Positions 30,442-64,000 of a stretch of 64,000 bases of DNA are shown here, in pieces. Numbering within the stretch: position 1 is the first letter of the stretch; each line of letters starts with the position of its first letter. The notes under the pieces were generated by a model. That model was not told where the DNA came from, did not search any database, and worked only from the letters and a program-made list of their open reading frames with translations. The position numbers and the translations under genes were made by a program. Source of the stretch: Amorphochlora amoebiformis (taxonomy: Eukaryota > Cercozoa > Chlorarachniophyceae); the NCBI GenBank assembly GCA_054601695.1, contig BAAHQB010000281.1, forward strand, positions 124,001 to 188,000. The letters are read 5' to 3'.

Positions 30442-30766
30442 GCAATATATTATATATTTACATATATCTATGTGTATATATATTTAATATATATATATTT
30501 TTTAATATGTATATATATTACATGTCATATTCAGCGGAAGAGATATATGCATGTCATATTCAGCGGAAGAGATATATGCATGTGTATGTACGTGTATATT
30601 TATAAATATACTTACATAATGCTGTTCAAATATATAACTCTTTTTTTAGTTATGTTATCATTATGCATAGTATATTAGATATGCACAATATTTGTACATT
30701 ATAAAGCATCGACTCGTACGTACATTCATCGATATTCTTAATAAATAAAGATATGAATATACACGC

Positions 30767-30806
<40 letters not shown>

Positions 30807-31021
30807 CTTACATATGTGTTTATTGTATTCACATATAGATAGATATATGTAAACAATCTTTATATATGCATTTTAATAACTTAATACAGCTACACATTCA
30901 TATACATATGTATGTATTAACGTTTACAAACATGTAATTTACACAACAATCTAAAAGCAGCCAACCGGATATCCAACCGATAGAGGCACGACGGAAATCC
31001 GACGATGTCAAAAACAACTAA
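26490..31021 (+). CDS. Unidentified basic protein with Ser/Lys/Pro/Asp repeats
   Basis: Exons: 26490-26537, 26822-26856, 27046-27097, 27652-27717, 27837-27897, 28517-28554, 28900-28951, 29130-29651, 29695-29866, 30217-30240, 30535-30552 (or its copy 30564-30581), 30961-31021. All junctions are GT-AG and in phase, giving 382 residues. The ATG at 26490 has context AAAATGGCG. The N-terminal 85 residues look folded and helical ([52 protein letters not shown]). Exon 29130-29651 encodes [19 protein letters not shown] and then about 120 residues of degenerate [15 protein letters not shown] repeat. Exon 29695-29866 is Lys-rich. The C-terminus is [14 protein letters not shown] do not recognise the family. 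The composition suits an extended, nucleic-acid- or microtubule-binding tail, which is inference. Confidence 0.82.
26552..26650 (+). repeat. Tandem duplication (50 bp x 2) in intron 1
   Basis: TTCTCTATCTCTCTGACCCT..GTTGGGTCGTTGAATTCTCG at 26552-26600 is repeated at 26602-26650 with four substitutions. Confidence 0.9.
27719..27760 (+). repeat. Short CCCTAA array
   Basis: Six or seven CCCTAA units directly after the donor of exon 27652-27717. Confidence 0.9.
27888..28232 (+). repeat. Three copies of an exon-end/donor segment
   Basis: ATTCGGGTAGTGAGAAGATA (27892) is the 3' end and donor region of exon 27837-27897. Related copies lie at 28087 (ATTCGGGTAGGTAGAAAGAT) and 28211 (ATTCGAGTAGGGAGAAGATA) in the intron. 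Confidence 0.75.
30521..30578 (+). repeat. Perfect 29-bp tandem duplication containing a microexon
   Basis: Two adjacent identical 29-mers (30521-30549, 30550-30578), each holding the acceptor TATTCAG and the 5' part of an 18-nt microexon; both copies are followed by AT|GT. Confidence 0.9.
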
Positions 31022-32320
31022 TTACCATGTGGAATAATACTTCCTGTAGTCTACTACGGCAGCGACCCGCATCATATAGACCATGCAAGGTGTTGCGGTC
31101 GGCATGATGCGCAATGCGGATGTTAGGAGAGTGGTTGAGAAGTAATAATTATTTGGATAACTTGTTGGCTTTCTAGGGATGACTAAGCTACTCGTTGGGT
31201 GCCGGAATCCTTGATATTGACTTCTAGAAGCTATCATCCGGAGTTATGCTACAGAACGTGTCTTGTTGTGGACTCTGATGGAAGCCCAGATGTGCAGTCT
31301 TTGCGTGTCTTGTGAATGTCGATACTTCATGGGGATTTGAGCGTTGACTTAATAGTTGGAATGCATTGTTGAGCAAATAAATTAAGTGTGATCAGCTAGT
31401 CTATCACTTGTGTATAAATATATTCAATCCTACCAAATTGTTGTACTGATTGATATTCTGGTCTGATGTGCATAGGTTTAAATAAATATTGAATCTCAAC
31501 ACTCCCACCTAATGTGAACACACTGGGAACGTATTGGTTGTAAATTGTCCTTTTGCTAGTTTTGTTAAGTTAATTTTGATATGGAGTTGATAATCAGTAC
31601 GTACGTGTACATTGTTTGCATACGTAGAGAAATACACATGTTGATACGCATGTTGATCAATAAGTTGGTTCGTATGTTGGTACGTATGTTGGTACGTATG
31701 TTGGTACGTATGTTGGTACGTATGTTGGTACGTATGTTGGTACGTATGCTGGTACACGTATGTTGGTACGTATGTTGGTACGTATGTTGGTACGTATGCT
31801 GGTACGTATGTTAGTACGTATACTGGTTATACGTATGAATGTACGCATCTGCATACGTTCATAGGTACACGTATGTGCGTACGTATTTCTAGTATTTGAT
31901 ATACGTTGGTAGTGATTATGAGTAATAGTACCTGATCATATGACTGATACAACTGTCATACCCACGATACTCTCTAGAACACAATACGTCATATTTATAC
32001 GTACGTAGATCAAATATATGTACTAAGATCTTATAGCACTTATTAACTCACATCTAGTCATGCATGACATGACAATAAATAATTATATGTCTATCTACTC
32101 TATACCAGGCGATCGATGTCTGGCCGCAGTCAGTTCAATATTAATTCGAGCTGCAGTGCATAATTGTATCAAGATACAGTCCGCAGTATATATACTAGGT
32201 GTGAGGCGCGCACATGTGTGACCATGAGTACGTATGAACCAAGACATCGACTCAACGATGGTCAAGATGGTGGACGTCGCCTGGCATTCTAGACCTCAAA
32301 TTACTCTATCCGAGAGTCGA
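31022..32320. other. Convergent intergenic region with 12-bp minisatellite
   Basis: 1.3 kb between the TAA at 31021 (+) and the TGA at 32321 (-). 31022-31640 and 31850-32320 are non-repetitive, with short palindromes. No exon chain is visible on either strand. Confidence 0.6.
31667..31850. repeat. 12-bp minisatellite GGTACGTATGTT
   Basis: About 14-15 units of GGTACGTATGTT with single-base variants (TGCT, TAGT) and a few two-base insertions. The unit is a multiple of three, so it opens long frames on both strands (MLVR and TYQH repeats); I do not call these genes. Confidence 0.95.
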
Positions 32321-50042
<17,722 letters not shown>

Positions 50043-50177
50043 TTTGCTTTTCGTAGACTGGGGGTCACTCTTAGTGACATGAACTTTTCCTCCCTTTAGA
50101 GGTCTTAAATATTTTATAAGTCTTACACATTGAGTCACTTCAAGTGACAGTTCCCAGGAGCACCGGCCTGAGCTGAG
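50043..50177. promoter_or_regulatory. Bidirectional promoter region, carboxypeptidase / kinesin
   Basis: 135 bp separate the two ATG codons, which point away from each other. It contains a near-symmetric pair GTCACTCTTAGTGAC (50069-50083) and GAGTCACTTCAAGTGACAG (50134-50151), both inverted repeats of the core GTCAC/GTGAC, which could be regulator sites. Confidence 0.6.
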
Positions 50178-63251
<13,074 letters not shown>

Positions 63252-63261
63252 GTACATCATA

Positions 63262-63440
63262 TTTGTCACGCCTTTGTCAAGTGTCACGCTTGTCACGCCC
63301 TGTCACGTGTTGTCGTGTCACGCCCTGTCGCCTATTATCGTGTCACGCCCATGTCACGTTGTCGCCCGTTCACGCCTTTGTTACGTGTCGTCCACGCCGT
63401 TGTCACACTCATGTCACGTGTCACGCATGTGTCACGGATG
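63262..63440. repeat. Cluster of GTCACG/TGTCACGCC words
   Basis: Around 15 irregularly spaced copies of GTCACG or GTCGTG downstream of KIF6 exon 63195-63251. It is GC-rich compared with everything around it. Confidence 0.8.
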
Positions 63441-63867
63441 TAATTGTTAGGTACGGTGTTGTTATGCATTATTACGGCGTGAGGTGTTGATGGCTCGGCG
63501 GTCGCAGGGAGGGAAAAACGGTATTTTTACGTTTTTCGTGACTGTTGGGCTGAAAATATATCCTTGTGTGTTTATGTGTGTATTACGAATGTATACGGAA
63601 ACGTGTCTGTAATAAATATGTGTACGTGTAGATCTTCAGTATTTACTACATGTATATGTACATGTATGTATTTAACATATGTATTTATATGTTAATATGT
63701 GGAAATATATTACTTATGTTTATGAAATTGTATTAATGTTGTCTTATTAACACAAACATATAAACACAAGCATATAGATTAGAACATTTTCATTCCACTA
63801 CATACATGTATATAAGAATATACGTATATATATATACATATTTATATATATACATATTTTATCATTC

Positions 63868-63899
<32 letters not shown>

Positions 63900-64000
63900 G
63901 TCGTTTTGTGCGTATGTTATATATTTCCGTTAATACATAAATGAATGCATATGTGTTTATAAATAGATATGCTATATATTTCCGTTCATATATACATGAA
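63441..64000. other. Right edge, no exon recognised
   Basis: AT-rich intron-like sequence with TA repeats (63820-63895). A possible AG|GGAGGGAAAAACG|GT segment at 63508 is too short to support. The kinesin gene should continue beyond the window. Confidence 0.4.

Noticed and set aside
31509-31854. ORFs with MLVR or TYQH repeats
   Set aside because: They are produced by a 12-bp minisatellite whose length is a multiple of three. Open frames on both strands are expected by construction.

Overview
The window is nuclear DNA of a eukaryote, probably a flagellated protist. It holds spliceosomal genes with standard stops, a ciliary-type kinesin, and many degenerate TTAGGG/CCCTAA arrays. I cannot name the species. 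About three quarters is (TA)n and related simple sequence. The long Tyr/Ile open frames that cross it are translated TA repeat, not genes. The genes are chains of very short exons (mostly 18-100 nt) between introns built of TA microsatellites, TC/GA tracts and telomere-like repeat. I found them by reading the complex islands for AG|exon|GT segments and checking that codon phase and protein family agree from exon to exon.

Layout, left to right: an N-alpha-acetyltransferase 50 (NAA50) homologue (-, 213-2522, running off the left edge); an unidentified small gene (+, 2797-8107); a leucine-rich-repeat protein (-, 8243-16581); a carboxylesterase/acyl-protein-thioesterase-type hydrolase whose nucleophile position reads Gly (+, 16985-25651); an unidentified basic Ser/Lys/Pro-rich protein (+, 26490-31021); a secreted serine carboxypeptidase of family S10 rebuilt from start to stop in 27 exons and 533 residues (-, 32321-50042); and the motor-domain end of a KIF6-type kinesin-9 in 21 exons and 418 residues (+, 50178-63251, continuing rightwards). 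Three gene pairs are divergent across 135-403 bp. Two pairs converge. The genes share no evident pathway.

Main points of interest: two genes whose exons join in phase throughout despite TA introns; a six-copy structured element with compensatory stem changes beside CCCTAA arrays; telomere-like arrays sitting just upstream of 3' splice sites; a 433-bp inverted repeat in two introns of the carboxypeptidase gene enclosing its catalytic-serine exon; a tandemly duplicated 18-nt microexon; and a Ser-to-Gly change in the esterase nucleophile elbow. All gene models are read by eye, without transcript data or database searches.
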